Of a DNA stretch of 64,000 nt, positions 1-8,021 are shown piece after piece. The number at the start of each line of letters is the position of its first letter. The first letter of the stretch is position 1. Position numbers and translations under genes: made by a program. Source of the stretch: Marivita sp051251565 (lineage in GTDB: Bacteria; Pseudomonadota; Alphaproteobacteria; Rhodobacterales; Rhodobacteraceae); NCBI RefSeq assembly GCF_051251565.1, contig NZ_JBPOFB010000001.1, positions 186,001 to 250,000 of the forward strand, written 5' to 3'. The notes beneath the pieces were generated by a model. It ran no database searches. It was given only the letters and a program-made list of their open reading frames with translations, and was not told the origin of the DNA.

Positions 1-411
1 GATACGCCAAAGAAGATATACTCGGAGCCGGTGAACCTGTTCGTCGCGGGCTTCATCGGGTCGCCCTCGATGAACCTGATCGAAGGGACCATCAAGGGCG
101 GGACATTCACCGCGCCCGGTGTGCAGATGCCCATCAACGCACCCGATCGCGGCGACGTTGTCCTGGGCATCCGCCCCGAGGATCTGGAGCTGACGCAAGC
201 CCCTGACGCGCCGATCTCCGGCAGCCTCTATGCGCTGGAGCTGACCGGGGATTCGACCCTAGTGACCCTGCGCGAAAAGGGCACTTCCATCTGCGCGCGC
301 GGTCCTGCGGAGTATGAGGCCGCCATCAACACGCGCTGCATGCTGGCCCCCAAACCCGGCGGGCGCATTCATCTGTTCGACAAAACGTCCGGCGAGCGTC
401 TGGATTTCTGA
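1..411 (+). CDS. ABC transporter ATP-binding protein, C-terminal part (sugar/glycerol-phosphate type), partial
   Basis: The frame is open from the first base of the window, so the gene begins upstream. The visible 136 codons read DTPKKIYSEPVNLFVAGFIG and then GSPSMN, the hallmark segment just after the nucleotide-binding domain of MalK/UgpC-family ATPases. The remainder (IRPEDLEL, a glycine/beta-rich stretch, ending GGRIHLFDKTSGERLDF) matches the TOBE regulatory domain. The Walker motifs lie outside the window. The protein would energise uptake of a sugar, polyol or similar solute at the inner membrane. The catabolic genes start 25 bases downstream on the same strand, so the transporter probably imports their substrate; this is inferred from position only. 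Confidence 0.9.
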   Translation, partial: DTPKKIYSEPVNLFVAGFIGSPSMNLIEGTIKGGTFTAPGVQMPINAPDRGDVVLGIRPEDLELTQAPDAPISGSLYALELTGDSTLVTLREKGTSICARGPAEYEAAINTRCMLAPKPGGRIHLFDKTSGERLDF

Positions 412-436
412 AGCAATAAGCAAGGTGACCCCTCCC

Positions 437-1564
437 ATGCCCCCTCTCTCACAACAAGACGCAGACGCGCGGCGGATCAAGCGCGCGGACTACGTGTCGT
501 GCACGGTTGCATTTATCGACTGCAAAAAGCCCGGCTCGCACCTGAAAGAGAACTATTCCATCATCGGCCCCGGCGTGACTTCGTCCTCCGATCAGGTGAT
601 CAACCTGCCCGAGGCGCACGGCTTCAACATCGGCGCCGCCGCCATGCCCCACGGCATCACCAACAACCTGCACATCCATTTCACAGCCGAGGTTTTCATC
701 GTCCAGAAGGGCGAATGGACCTTCCGTTGGGGATCGAACGGCGAAAATGAATTTGTCGGACGTGAGGGCGATATCCTGTCAGTGCCCACGTGGATCTTCC
801 GGGGCTTCACCAATGCGGGCCCCGATGATGGCTGGCTCTTCACCATCCTGGGCGGCGACAACACGGGGGGCGTGATCTTCCATCCCGATATCATCCGCGA
901 GGCGGCGGATTACGGCCTCTATATCTCCAGCGAGAACACCCTGATCGACACGTCACGCGGCGATGCTGTGCCCGGCGAGGAAGGCCGCATTCCGCCGATG
1001 CCCGCCGAGGAAGTGGCGCAGCTGCGCGAGGTTACTCCCGAGGCGATGCGCCAGCGCGTCGTCACCGCCGCCGACCGCGATTTCCGCCCCGCCTTCATCG
1101 ACGCAGACCTGCCCGGCTGCGGCGCAGAGCTTGCCCCCGTTATCGGCTATGGCCTGACCCAGAACCGCGAGCACGCCGCTCCAATCACCAACCCCCACGG
1201 CTTCTCGACCGAGTGGTTGCGCATGGCCCCCGGCACCCGTGTCAGCCCCTTTGCGCTGTCCGACAAGATGGTGATTATCCTGCACAAGGGCCGGATGCGG
1301 ATCACCTTCCATGATGGCGCGGAGGTCGCGGTGGACTTGGACGCTTGGGATACCTACTCGATCCCCGCAGACACCGTGCGATCAATGGAGACCTTGGGTG
1401 ATGAGGCCGTCGAAGCTCTTGTCAACGTCTCGGGCGACCACCGTAAACGCCCCGTTTTCGTTGATGATACCATCACGGCAGCTGAGGCCTGCGGCACCGG
1501 CCTGGACGCTGGTGGGTTCATGGCCAAGGCAGCACTTCTGCCGATGTACCGGAGGGCTGGCTGA
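437..1564 (+). CDS. Bicupin domain protein (cupin-fold, possible metalloenzyme)
   Basis: 375 aa. I placed the start at ATG 437 because AAGGTGA (422-428) is a well-spaced ribosome site; the frame also stays open upstream, overlapping the ABC gene. The N-terminal half has a cupin motif 1 (HIHFTAEVFIVQKGEW, then GDILSVP, whose His and Glu could bind a metal). A second, more degenerate cupin lies in the C-terminal third (MVIILHKGRMRITFHDG, IPADTVRSME). Two-cupin architecture is typical of gentisate-type dioxygenases and of non-catalytic sugar-acid or aromatic-acid isomerases; I cannot tell which applies. The stop overlaps the ATG of the aldolase (TGATG), so the two are translationally coupled in one operon. 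Confidence 0.8.
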   Translation: MPPLSQQDADARRIKRADYVSCTVAFIDCKKPGSHLKENYSIIGPGVTSSSDQVINLPEAHGFNIGAAAMPHGITNNLHIHFTAEVFIVQKGEWTFRWGSNGENEFVGREGDILSVPTWIFRGFTNAGPDDGWLFTILGGDNTGGVIFHPDIIREAADYGLYISSENTLIDTSRGDAVPGEEGRIPPMPAEEVAQLREVTPEAMRQRVVTAADRDFRPAFIDADLPGCGAELAPVIGYGLTQNREHAAPITNPHGFSTEWLRMAPGTRVSPFALSDKMVIILHKGRMRITFHDGAEVAVDLDAWDTYSIPADTVRSMETLGDEAVEALVNVSGDHRKRPVFVDDTITAAEACGTGLDAGGFMAKAALLPMYRRAG

Positions 1565-2361
1565 TGCGTCCGAACCTTGTCAAAACGCGTCTTGCTGCAG
1601 GCGATCCCGTGATCAACGCGTGGCTGTCGATCGGGGCGAGTTACTCGGCGGAGGGGGTTGGTCATACCGGCGCGCACTCCGTCACGGTCGATCTGCAACA
1701 CGGCATGTTCGGCTTCTCTGAGGCGTTGCACATGTTGCAGGCGATCTCGGCCACGCCTGCAATCCCGATGGTGCGCGTGCCGTATCTGGAACCGGCCCAG
1801 ATCATGCAGCTGTTGGATGCAGGCGCTTATGGCATCATTTGCCCCATGATCTCTACACCTGAACAAGCCGCCGAACTGGTGGCGGCCTGTCGCTATCCGC
1901 CCCACGGCAACCGCAGCTTCGGCCCGTCTCGCGGGCTGCTCTATGGCGGATCGGATTATGTGGCGAACGCCAATGAAACCGTCATGGCCATTCCGATGAT
2001 CGAGACGGCAGAAGCGGTAGACCGCATCGACGATATCCTTTCGGTGGACGGCATCGACATGCTCTACCTTGGCCCCAACGACATGGCCTTTGCGATGGAT
2101 GGACACGTGCGCTTTCCGCGCCCCGCGTCCGAACAGGCCATGGGAAAAGTGCTGTCGCGGGCAACACGAAAGGGCGTCCCCGTGGGGATCTTCTGCGCCG
2201 ATGCGACGGAAGCTCGGCTGCGGATGGATCAAGGCTATGGCTTGGTAACTCCGGGCAATGACTTCGCCCATCTGACGCGCAGCGTGTCGGGCGCGGTGCG
2301 CGCATTGCTTGATGCGCCCAACGATCAGGACGTGCCTCCCAAGGTCGTCCATGGGTACTAA
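1564..2361 (+). CDS. HpcH/HpaI aldolase/citrate lyase family protein
   Basis: 265 aa, normal for the family. These are class II metal-dependent aldolases that cleave 2-oxo-3-deoxy or 4-hydroxy-2-oxo acids to pyruvate plus an aldehyde. Visible signatures are VTVDLQHGMFGF near residue 42 (the usual D-x-EH/QHG segment), MVRVPYLEP, the GAYGIICPMISTPEQA loop near residue 95, the GPSRGLLYGG loop, MIETAEAV carrying the metal-binding Glu, and YLGPNDMAFAMDG. It overlaps the upstream cupin stop by one base and the downstream hydrolase by 11 bases. A 2-oxo acid aldolase beside an RraA-like protein and a four-carbon acid-sugar kinase relic points to sugar-acid or hydroxy-acid catabolism; the exact substrate is not visible. 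Confidence 0.9.
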   Translation: MRPNLVKTRLAAGDPVINAWLSIGASYSAEGVGHTGAHSVTVDLQHGMFGFSEALHMLQAISATPAIPMVRVPYLEPAQIMQLLDAGAYGIICPMISTPEQAAELVAACRYPPHGNRSFGPSRGLLYGGSDYVANANETVMAIPMIETAEAVDRIDDILSVDGIDMLYLGPNDMAFAMDGHVRFPRPASEQAMGKVLSRATRKGVPVGIFCADATEARLRMDQGYGLVTPGNDFAHLTRSVSGAVRALLDAPNDQDVPPKVVHGY

Positions 2362-3049
2362 TCGGAATGCAGACCGTCCTTGGATTTTGTTGCCCGGAAC
2401 ACTCTGCACGGGTGCCGTGTTCGATCAATTTCTTGATGCATTGAACGTGCCCGTGGCAGCACGGCACGTTGTGCGCTTATGTCACCCGAACGTCGAAGAT
2501 TATGCGCAGGAGTTGGCGCGCATGGTCACTCCGGGGGCAGTTGTTTGCGGCTTCTCACTCGGGGCGATCGTGGCGGCGCATCTGGCCAATCGCTTGCCTG
2601 CGTCGCAGATGTTGTTCTTTGGGCTTCACCCCCATGCGGACGATCCCGCGAAACGCGACGGACGCCAGGCCTTGGCGCAGGATGTCGCGCGCCTCGGTGG
2701 CGCTGCTGCCATTGCGCTGCGCCTTCCGCCGCTGGCAGGTCCAGACCCAATTGCGGCGCGGGCCCTCGTGTTGAATATGGCAGATGCGTCAGCGCAGGAC
2801 ATCGAAACTCATACTAGCCTCGCCCTGAATCGCCCCGGCGCGCTTAAAGCCCTCGCGCGCACTCAATCTCCGGTCGCGTTTCTGACAGGGACGGATGACA
2901 CGCAGGCCCCGCTGTCGATAGCACAGGATGTGGCCCAAGCCACGCCCCAAGGGCGCGTGGTCCCGCTAAAGGGCCTCGGCCATTACGCGCTGGTCGAGAA
3001 TCCTGCGCTCTGCGCCAAAGCTGCCGCAACCCTTCTGGAGAAGGCATGA
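2351..3049 (+). CDS. Alpha/beta-fold hydrolase
   Basis: 232 aa from ATG 2351, just inside the 3' end of the aldolase gene. The nucleophile elbow GFSLGA is at residues 67-72 (Ser69). A probable catalytic acid lies in LTGTDDTQAP, and the His is in GLGHYALVENP near the C-terminus, so the triad appears complete. The N-terminal WILLPGTLCTG supplies the oxyanion-hole region. No signal peptide, so cytoplasmic. It is embedded between an aldolase and an RraA-like gene with overlapping ends, so it probably hydrolyses an ester, lactone or C-C bond of the same pathway intermediate. That role is inferred from context. Confidence 0.8.
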   Translation: MGTNRNADRPWILLPGTLCTGAVFDQFLDALNVPVAARHVVRLCHPNVEDYAQELARMVTPGAVVCGFSLGAIVAAHLANRLPASQMLFFGLHPHADDPAKRDGRQALAQDVARLGGAAAIALRLPPLAGPDPIAARALVLNMADASAQDIETHTSLALNRPGALKALARTQSPVAFLTGTDDTQAPLSIAQDVAQATPQGRVVPLKGLGHYALVENPALCAKAAATLLEKA

Positions 3050-3759
3050 TGCAGGACGCTATATCACCGAGATTACTGGATCGACTACGGCGGTGCGACA
3101 CGCCCACCGTCTGTAACGCCATCGAGGTCGCTCAGGGCAGGCGCGGCTTTGATCAGTTCACCAAACGTACGATGCATTGGGCGGGAGACCCCAGCGCGGT
3201 GATCGTCGGCTTCGCGCGCACCGCCAGCATCGCGGGGAAAGAGCCGCCGTCCGATCCACCCGAGGTGATCCGGCAACGGCGCATGGATTACTTCCGATCC
3301 ATGGCAGAGGGCCCGCGTCCCGGCCTTGCGGTGATTGAGGATCTGGATGGCGACGCAGCGTTTGGCGCGTGGTGGGGCGAGGTGCACGCCATGGTTCACG
3401 GGCGCGGCTTCGGCCTGTCCGGCGCGTTTACCAACGGGTTGATGCGCGATCTGGGCGATTTGCCCGCAGGCTTCCCGGTGCTGGCGGGCGGCATCGGCCC
3501 CAGTCACGGCTTCGTCCATGTGCGCGAAATCGGCCAGCCCGTGGAGGTGTTTGGCCTGAGTGTTGTCCAAGGCGATCTGATCCACGCGGATCGGCACGGA
3601 GCCTTGGTCATCCCCCCCGATGTCTTCCCGGTGTTGGAGGCCGCGCTCGACAAACTGGCCGAAAGCGAAGCGCTGGTCTTGGGACCATTGGCAGCAGGCG
3701 ATGTAAGCTTCGAGGAGTTTGAGCGCCACTGGACAGCGTTCGAGAAAGCGCGGACATGA
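3046..3759 (+). CDS. RraA family protein (HMG/CHA aldolase-like)
   Basis: 237 aa. Family marks are CDTPTVCNAIE near the N-terminus, the central GAFTNGLMRDLGDLP with the conserved Arg-Asp pair, FPVLAGGIGPSHGFVHV, and GDLIHADRHGALVIPPDV. The family includes 4-hydroxy-4-methyl-2-oxoglutarate aldolases and the RNase E regulator RraA. In a catabolic operon the aldolase/decarboxylase role is far likelier. The usual T-D-G before the Arg-Asp pair reads T-N-G here, a small deviation. The start overlaps the hydrolase stop (ATGA). This is the last intact gene of the operon; the next reading signal is a kinase relic. Confidence 0.85.
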   Translation: MMQDAISPRLLDRLRRCDTPTVCNAIEVAQGRRGFDQFTKRTMHWAGDPSAVIVGFARTASIAGKEPPSDPPEVIRQRRMDYFRSMAEGPRPGLAVIEDLDGDAAFGAWWGEVHAMVHGRGFGLSGAFTNGLMRDLGDLPAGFPVLAGGIGPSHGFVHVREIGQPVEVFGLSVVQGDLIHADRHGALVIPPDVFPVLEAALDKLAESEALVLGPLAAGDVSFEEFERHWTAFEKART

Positions 3760-3796
3760 CTCGCCACACATTGCAAAACGGGCGTGCAATTTTACG

Positions 3797-3985
3797 ATGC
3801 TGCTCGGCTGCATTGCCGATACTTTCACCGGCGCCACGGATCTGGCGGGGTCTTGGCGCGTAGCGATGTGCAAGTCTCTCTGCGCATTGGCGTGCCGACG
3901 GCCCCCCATAGCAACCGTGGCGTCCACGTTCCGCTGCGCAGCAGGAAAACCGAGTTCACGGTCTGGGCTCAAAGCCAACAATTAG
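3797..3985 (+). pseudogene. Relic of a four-carbon acid-sugar kinase gene (OtnK/DUF1537-like), N-terminal fragment
   Basis: From ATG 3797 the frame reads MLLGCIADTFTGATDLAGS. This is essentially the N-terminus of OtnK-type kinases (MLLG-IADDFTGATD), but with the second Asp of the DDFTGATD motif replaced by Thr. The similarity then jumps to the +1 frame at about 3852-3980 (LARSDVQVSLRIGVPTA, later VHVPLRSRK and WAQSQQ), which matches the next part of the family (around -VQTIGVP- and -ALKSR-). No kinase homology follows, so the gene is frameshifted and has lost more than 80 percent of its length. Intact homologues phosphorylate tetronate-type sugar acids and commonly sit beside HpcH aldolases and RraA-like genes, as here. 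Recognition is from memory of the family. Confidence 0.72.
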
Positions 3986-4052
3986 AAAGCTGCGGTAACC
4001 CGATCTTAAAGGTTTGCAAACTCTAACGCGCTGTTAACCGAGTTTGCAAAGT

Positions 4053-4089
4053 TAGGTCCGGTTCGGACCTATTGTTTCGCATGCGAAAC
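4053..4089. repeat. Two adjacent perfect inverted repeats in a convergent intergenic region
   Basis: TAGGTCCG (4053-4060) and CGGACCTA (4064-4071) form an 8-bp stem with a 3-base loop. Two bases later a perfect 16-bp palindrome GTTTCGCATGCGAAAC spans 4074-4089. Nearby, GTTTGCAAA occurs twice (4012 and 4042), the first copy being a 10-bp palindrome. The first hairpin could act as a transcription barrier between the flanking convergent genes, but there is no T-tract. The 16-bp palindrome has operator-like symmetry (LacI- or GntR-type size). Function is unproven. If it is an operator, its promoter was probably lost with the adjacent kinase relic. Confidence 0.5.
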
Positions 4090-4114
4090 ATTTTCCGAAA
4101 CCGCGGTGAACAGA

Positions 4115-4573
4115 TCAGATCAGCAATCCTGCCGCCCCTTCATGACGCAGCAGCGCAACTTTCGTCTCAATCCCGCCATCGCCGGAATACCCGCCAAGTC
4201 CGCGTGCACCAAGAACCCGGTGGCAGGGGATCAGGATCGGCAACGGATTGCCCCCACAGGCCTGCCCAATTGCTTGTGCGGGAACCCCCAACTGCTCTGA
4301 CAGATCGCCATAGCTGCGCGTCTCGCCGAACGGGATCGCGGACATCGCTGCGCAGACATTGCGTTGAAAGTCCGAACAGGTCAGCCGGATGGGGACGGTA
4401 AACTCTTGCCGCTTTCCTGCGAAATACTCGGACAGTTGCGCCGCCGCCTGCACGAGAACCGGCGTGTCGTCCTGACGCCCGTCGCGCCATTCCAGCGCGG
4501 TGATCCCCACCGCATCGGCGATCAGGGTCAGGGGACCAAATGGGGAGGGAACAACCTGTTCAAAGTGGCTCAT
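4115..4573 (-). CDS. ogt: Methylated-DNA--protein-cysteine methyltransferase
   Basis: 152 aa from the ATG at 4573. It removes O6-alkyl groups from guanine by stoichiometric transfer to its own cysteine. The acceptor motif IPCHRV is intact (Cys117), preceded by CGGNPLPIL. The helix-turn-helix segment FQRNVCAAMSAIPFGETRSYGD carries the base-flipping Arg region. The C-terminal GGYSGDGGIETKVALLRHEG is canonical. The ATG overlaps the stop of the DUF3253 gene (ATGA), so ogt is the last gene of an ileS-DUF3253-ogt run. The in-frame extension upstream of 4573 lies over the DUF3253 gene and is not family-like. Confidence 0.93.
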   Translation of the reverse strand: MSHFEQVVPSPFGPLTLIADAVGITALEWRDGRQDDTPVLVQAAAQLSEYFAGKRQEFTVPIRLTCSDFQRNVCAAMSAIPFGETRSYGDLSEQLGVPAQAIGQACGGNPLPILIPCHRVLGARGLGGYSGDGGIETKVALLRHEGAAGLLI

Positions 4574-4806
4574 GGGGCCAATCCCAACCGGATCGGGCCT
4601 TTCGCCGTGCGGGCATCCACCTCGTGTCCTTTTTGTGTCGCCCGCAGCGCAACACCGACCGACACGCGCCGCACGTCTGGCATCACATCGCGCCAGTCGT
4701 CGGACAAGCGCCGGGCAGCTTCGGAAGGGCAAAAGGTTTTGCCGACCCCGCGCTGATGCGCGAGGTCAAGCAGAACATCCGCGATCTCTTTATCCGAGGG
4801 CGTCAT
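4570..4806 (-). CDS. DUF3253 domain-containing protein
   Basis: 78 aa starting at ATG 4806 (MTPSDKEIADVLLDLAHQRG). The segment GKTFCPSEAARRLSDDWR, then MPDVRRVSVGVAL and KGPIRL, matches the DUF3253 family, a small winged-helix-like domain of unknown function common in proteobacteria. The start lies 17 bases inside the 3' end of ileS and the stop overlaps the ogt start, so the three genes are translationally linked. No catalytic residues can be proposed. Coupling with ogt may suggest a nucleic-acid-related role, which is inference only. Confidence 0.85.
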   Translation of the reverse strand: MTPSDKEIADVLLDLAHQRGVGKTFCPSEAARRLSDDWRDVMPDVRRVSVGVALRATQKGHEVDARTAKGPIRLGLAP

Positions 4807-7792
4807 TGCAGCGCCCGCAGACGCCGGGGTGTTTGTGTTGGCCGACATCGGGCAGGATCTTCCAGCAACGCTGGCACTTTTCGCCATCGGCCTTTTCGAA
4901 CACAACACCCACGCCTTCGACTTCTGGCAAACGGAATGCTTCGGACGGGGCCGGGTCGGCTGTCAGTTGGATGGCAGAGGTGATGCACAGATCGTCAAAC
5001 GCCACTGATTTGAGCGCCTCCAGCGTCTCTGCATCGTCCACATGCACCACCGGAGCGGCCTCCAGCGAGGCACCGATGACCTTGTTGGTCCGCTGGACCT
5101 CCAACGCCGCTGTCACGGCCCGGCGGGCGCGGCGCAGCTTGGCCCATTTCGCAGCGAGCGCGTCGTCTTTCCACGCCGCCGGAGTCTCGGGGATATCCTT
5201 CAAGTGGATCGACGACTCCTCGCCCGGGAAGCGGTCAAGCCAGACGTCTTCCATCGTGAAGACCAGCACCGGAGCAAGCCACGTGGTCAGGCGGTGGAAC
5301 AGGATGTCCATGACGGTCCGCGCCGCGCGGCGGCGGGCGGTGTCACCATCGCAGTACAAGGCGTCCTTGCGGATGTCGAAGTAGAAGGCCGACAGTTCCA
5401 CGGTGCAGAAGTTGAACAACTGCTGGAACACGCCCTGGAAATCATAGGCGCTGTAGCCTTTGCGCACGACCTCATCGAGTTCGGCCAGACGGTGCAGGAT
5501 GTAGCGTTCCAGCTCTGGCATGTCTGCGGGTTCAACGCGGTCCGACTCTTCGAAATGCGACAGCGCGCCCAGCAGATAGCGCATCGTGTTGCGCAGGCGG
5601 CGGTAGCTGTCGGCGACCCCTTTGAGGATCTCTGGCCCGATGCGCAGGTCGGCGGTGTAGTCGGCCTGAGCGACCCAAAGGCGCAGGATGTCTGCGCCAT
5701 ATTGCTTGGTCACGTCATCGGGCGACACGGTGTTGCCCAGCGATTTGGACATCTTGTTGCCCTTCTCGTCGAGCGTGAACCCGTGGGTCAGCACGCCCCG
5801 GTACGGCGCGCGGCCCTGCGTACCGCAGGATTGCAGCATCGAGCTATGGAACCATCCGCGGTGCTGGTCTGTGCCTTCGAGGTAGAGATCTGCCAACCCG
5901 TCTTCGGACCCGTCTTCGCGGTCGCGCAAAACGAACGCATGGGTCGAGCCAGAGTCGAACCAGACGTCGAGAATGTCGAACACTTGCTCCCACTCATCCG
6001 GCGCATAATCGTTGCCCAGGAAACGCTCTTTCGCGCCGGGCTTGTACCACGCATCCGCGCCTTCGGCTTCGAACGCTTCAAGGACGCGGGCGTTGACCTT
6101 GGGGTCTTTCAGCAGGAAGCCGTCATCCGTCGGCAGCGCGCCTTTCTTGACGAAACAGGTGAGCGGCACACCCCATGCGCGTTGGCGAGACAGCACCCAG
6201 TCAGGCCGCGCTTCGATCATCGAATAAAGCCGGTTGCGCCCGGTCTGCGGTGTCCATGTGACCAGCTGGTCGATGGAGGTCAGCGCCCGTTCGCGGATCG
6301 TGGTGCCATAGGTGTCCTGACCGTCGCCGACGGGACGGTCGATCGCGGCGAACCATTGCGGCGTGTTGCGGTAGATCACCGGCGCCTTGGAGCGCCAGGA
6401 ATGCGGATAGGAGTGAGTCATGCGACCACGCGCCAGCAGACCACCCGCTTCGACCAGCTTGTCGATCACGGCGGTATTGGCTTTGCCTTCTTTACCTTTG
6501 TGGTCAAGCACCTTGAGACCGGCAAACAGCGGAACGTGTGGCAGGAATTCGGATTCCTCACCCACATTATGTGTCATCCGGTCCATCCAGTTGCGCGCGA
6601 CAAAGGCCTCGTAGTCTTCCTGACCGTGGCTGGGTGCGGTGTGAACAAAGCCGGTACCTGCGTCGTCGGTGACGTGATCACCGTCGATCATGGGGACCTC
6701 GTAGTCCCAGAAGCCGTCCGCACCATCGAGGCCGCGGAACGGGTGTGCCAGCGTCAGCGCGCCCAACTCATCAGCGGACACGTCGCGCAGGCGACGGTAC
6801 ATCGACGGCTCAAGGCGGGCTTTGCCAAGCACGTCTTCGGCCAAGGTATCGGCCAGCAAGTAGCGGTCACCAATGCGCGCCCAGCATTCCTCCGGGCGGC
6901 CTGTGACTTCGTACAATCCGTAGGCGATGCCATTGCCATAGGCGACGGCCTTGTTCGACGGGATGGTCCAGGGTGTGGTTGTCCAGATGACGACCTTGGC
7001 ACTTGCGAGTGACCGGACGCTTTTGCAGTAGCGCTCAAACCCATCAGACGACTCGAAAGAAGTGACCAAATCGTCGGGGATGCTTGTTTGGATCACTTCA
7101 AGGTCGGCGACGTTTTCATCGACCACCTTGAACGGCACCCAGATCGTGTGCGATTTGTGGTCGTGGTATTCGATCTCGGCCTCGGCCAGCGCGGTCTTTT
7201 CCACCGGCGACCACATCACGGGCTTCGACCCTTGGTACAATGTCCCACTCATCAGGAACTTCTGGAACTCCTCCGCGATGATCCGTTCGGCGCGGAAATC
7301 CATCGTCAGGTAGGGATTGTCCCACGTCCCGGTGATGCCCAGTCGCTTGAATTCGTCGCGCTGGATGTCGATCCAGCCTTCGGCAAATTCGCGGCATTCC
7401 TGGCGGAATTCGACAACGTCCACATCGTCCTTGTTCTTGCCCTTGGCGCGGTACTTTTCCTCGATCTTCCATTCGATGGGCAGGCCGTGGCAATCCCAGC
7501 CGGGGATGTAGCGCGCATCGCGGCCCATCATCTGCTGAGAGCGGACCACCATGTCCTTGAGGATCTTGTTCAGCGCGTGGCCGATATGCAGATGACCGTT
7601 GGCGTAGGGGGGGCCGTCATGCAGGGTGAAGGGCGTTCTGCCCTCTGCCTTCTCGCGCAGGCGGTCATAGACGCCGATCTTTGCCCATTTCTCAAGCCAT
7701 TCGGGTTCGCGCTTGGGCAGGCCCGCGCGCATCGGGAATTCGGTTTTCGGCAGGTTCAGCGTGTCTTTGTAGTCGGGTGTTTCGGCGCACAT
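4790..7792 (-). CDS. ileS: Isoleucine--tRNA ligase
   Basis: 1000 aa, close to the usual length of proteobacterial IleRS. The HIGH signature lies in PYANGHLHIGH (residues 62-72) and KMSKS is at 680-684. The C-terminal zinc knuckle C-x2-C-W ... C-x2-C (CQRCWKILPD, then CGRC) is intact, as in bacterial-type enzymes. The editing (CP1) domain occupies the middle. The enzyme charges tRNA-Ile and edits mischarged valine in the cytoplasm. The 229-base gap upstream (7793-8021) should hold its promoter, but I see no confident -35/-10 pair; it also contains an imperfect hairpin at 7968-8006, beyond the end of the neighbouring transporter gene. Confidence 0.97.
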   Translation of the reverse strand: MCAETPDYKDTLNLPKTEFPMRAGLPKREPEWLEKWAKIGVYDRLREKAEGRTPFTLHDGPPYANGHLHIGHALNKILKDMVVRSQQMMGRDARYIPGWDCHGLPIEWKIEEKYRAKGKNKDDVDVVEFRQECREFAEGWIDIQRDEFKRLGITGTWDNPYLTMDFRAERIIAEEFQKFLMSGTLYQGSKPVMWSPVEKTALAEAEIEYHDHKSHTIWVPFKVVDENVADLEVIQTSIPDDLVTSFESSDGFERYCKSVRSLASAKVVIWTTTPWTIPSNKAVAYGNGIAYGLYEVTGRPEECWARIGDRYLLADTLAEDVLGKARLEPSMYRRLRDVSADELGALTLAHPFRGLDGADGFWDYEVPMIDGDHVTDDAGTGFVHTAPSHGQEDYEAFVARNWMDRMTHNVGEESEFLPHVPLFAGLKVLDHKGKEGKANTAVIDKLVEAGGLLARGRMTHSYPHSWRSKAPVIYRNTPQWFAAIDRPVGDGQDTYGTTIRERALTSIDQLVTWTPQTGRNRLYSMIEARPDWVLSRQRAWGVPLTCFVKKGALPTDDGFLLKDPKVNARVLEAFEAEGADAWYKPGAKERFLGNDYAPDEWEQVFDILDVWFDSGSTHAFVLRDREDGSEDGLADLYLEGTDQHRGWFHSSMLQSCGTQGRAPYRGVLTHGFTLDEKGNKMSKSLGNTVSPDDVTKQYGADILRLWVAQADYTADLRIGPEILKGVADSYRRLRNTMRYLLGALSHFEESDRVEPADMPELERYILHRLAELDEVVRKGYSAYDFQGVFQQLFNFCTVELSAFYFDIRKDALYCDGDTARRRAARTVMDILFHRLTTWLAPVLVFTMEDVWLDRFPGEESSIHLKDIPETPAAWKDDALAAKWAKLRRARRAVTAALEVQRTNKVIGASLEAAPVVHVDDAETLEALKSVAFDDLCITSAIQLTADPAPSEAFRLPEVEGVGVVFEKADGEKCQRCWKILPDVGQHKHPGVCGRCNDALG

Positions 7793-8021
7793 TTGGGGCG
7801 TCCTCGAAATTCGGATCAGGGATATGTGAGAGGATCGGCGCGGATGTCCATACGCCTTGTCCCGGCGGCTCGATTGCTCAGAGCGCCGGGCATGTAATTC
7901 GAAGAATGATCGCGATCACATGCGTCATGCGGCGGGTTATAGGAGGGGCGGGCACAGACGTCCAGATGGTGTTTCCCGGCCTGAGAGCCGGAGGTGGGGG
8001 AACACCAAGACGCATGCGGGA

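Noticed and set aside
1354..2409. Minus-strand open frame of 351 codons opposite the aldolase gene
   Set aside because: It mirrors a well-supported family gene, is Arg/His-rich as expected for a high-GC antisense frame, and shows no domain.
5042..7012. 656-codon plus-strand frame opposite ileS
   Set aside because: It is the complement of conserved IleRS codons, with no recognisable motif and no ribosome site.
7968..8006. Imperfect hairpin (GGTGTT...AACACC) between ileS and the VIT1-like gene, considered as terminator or tRNA-sensing leader
   Set aside because: No T-tract and no specifier-loop features. T-box leaders are not expected in alphaproteobacteria.
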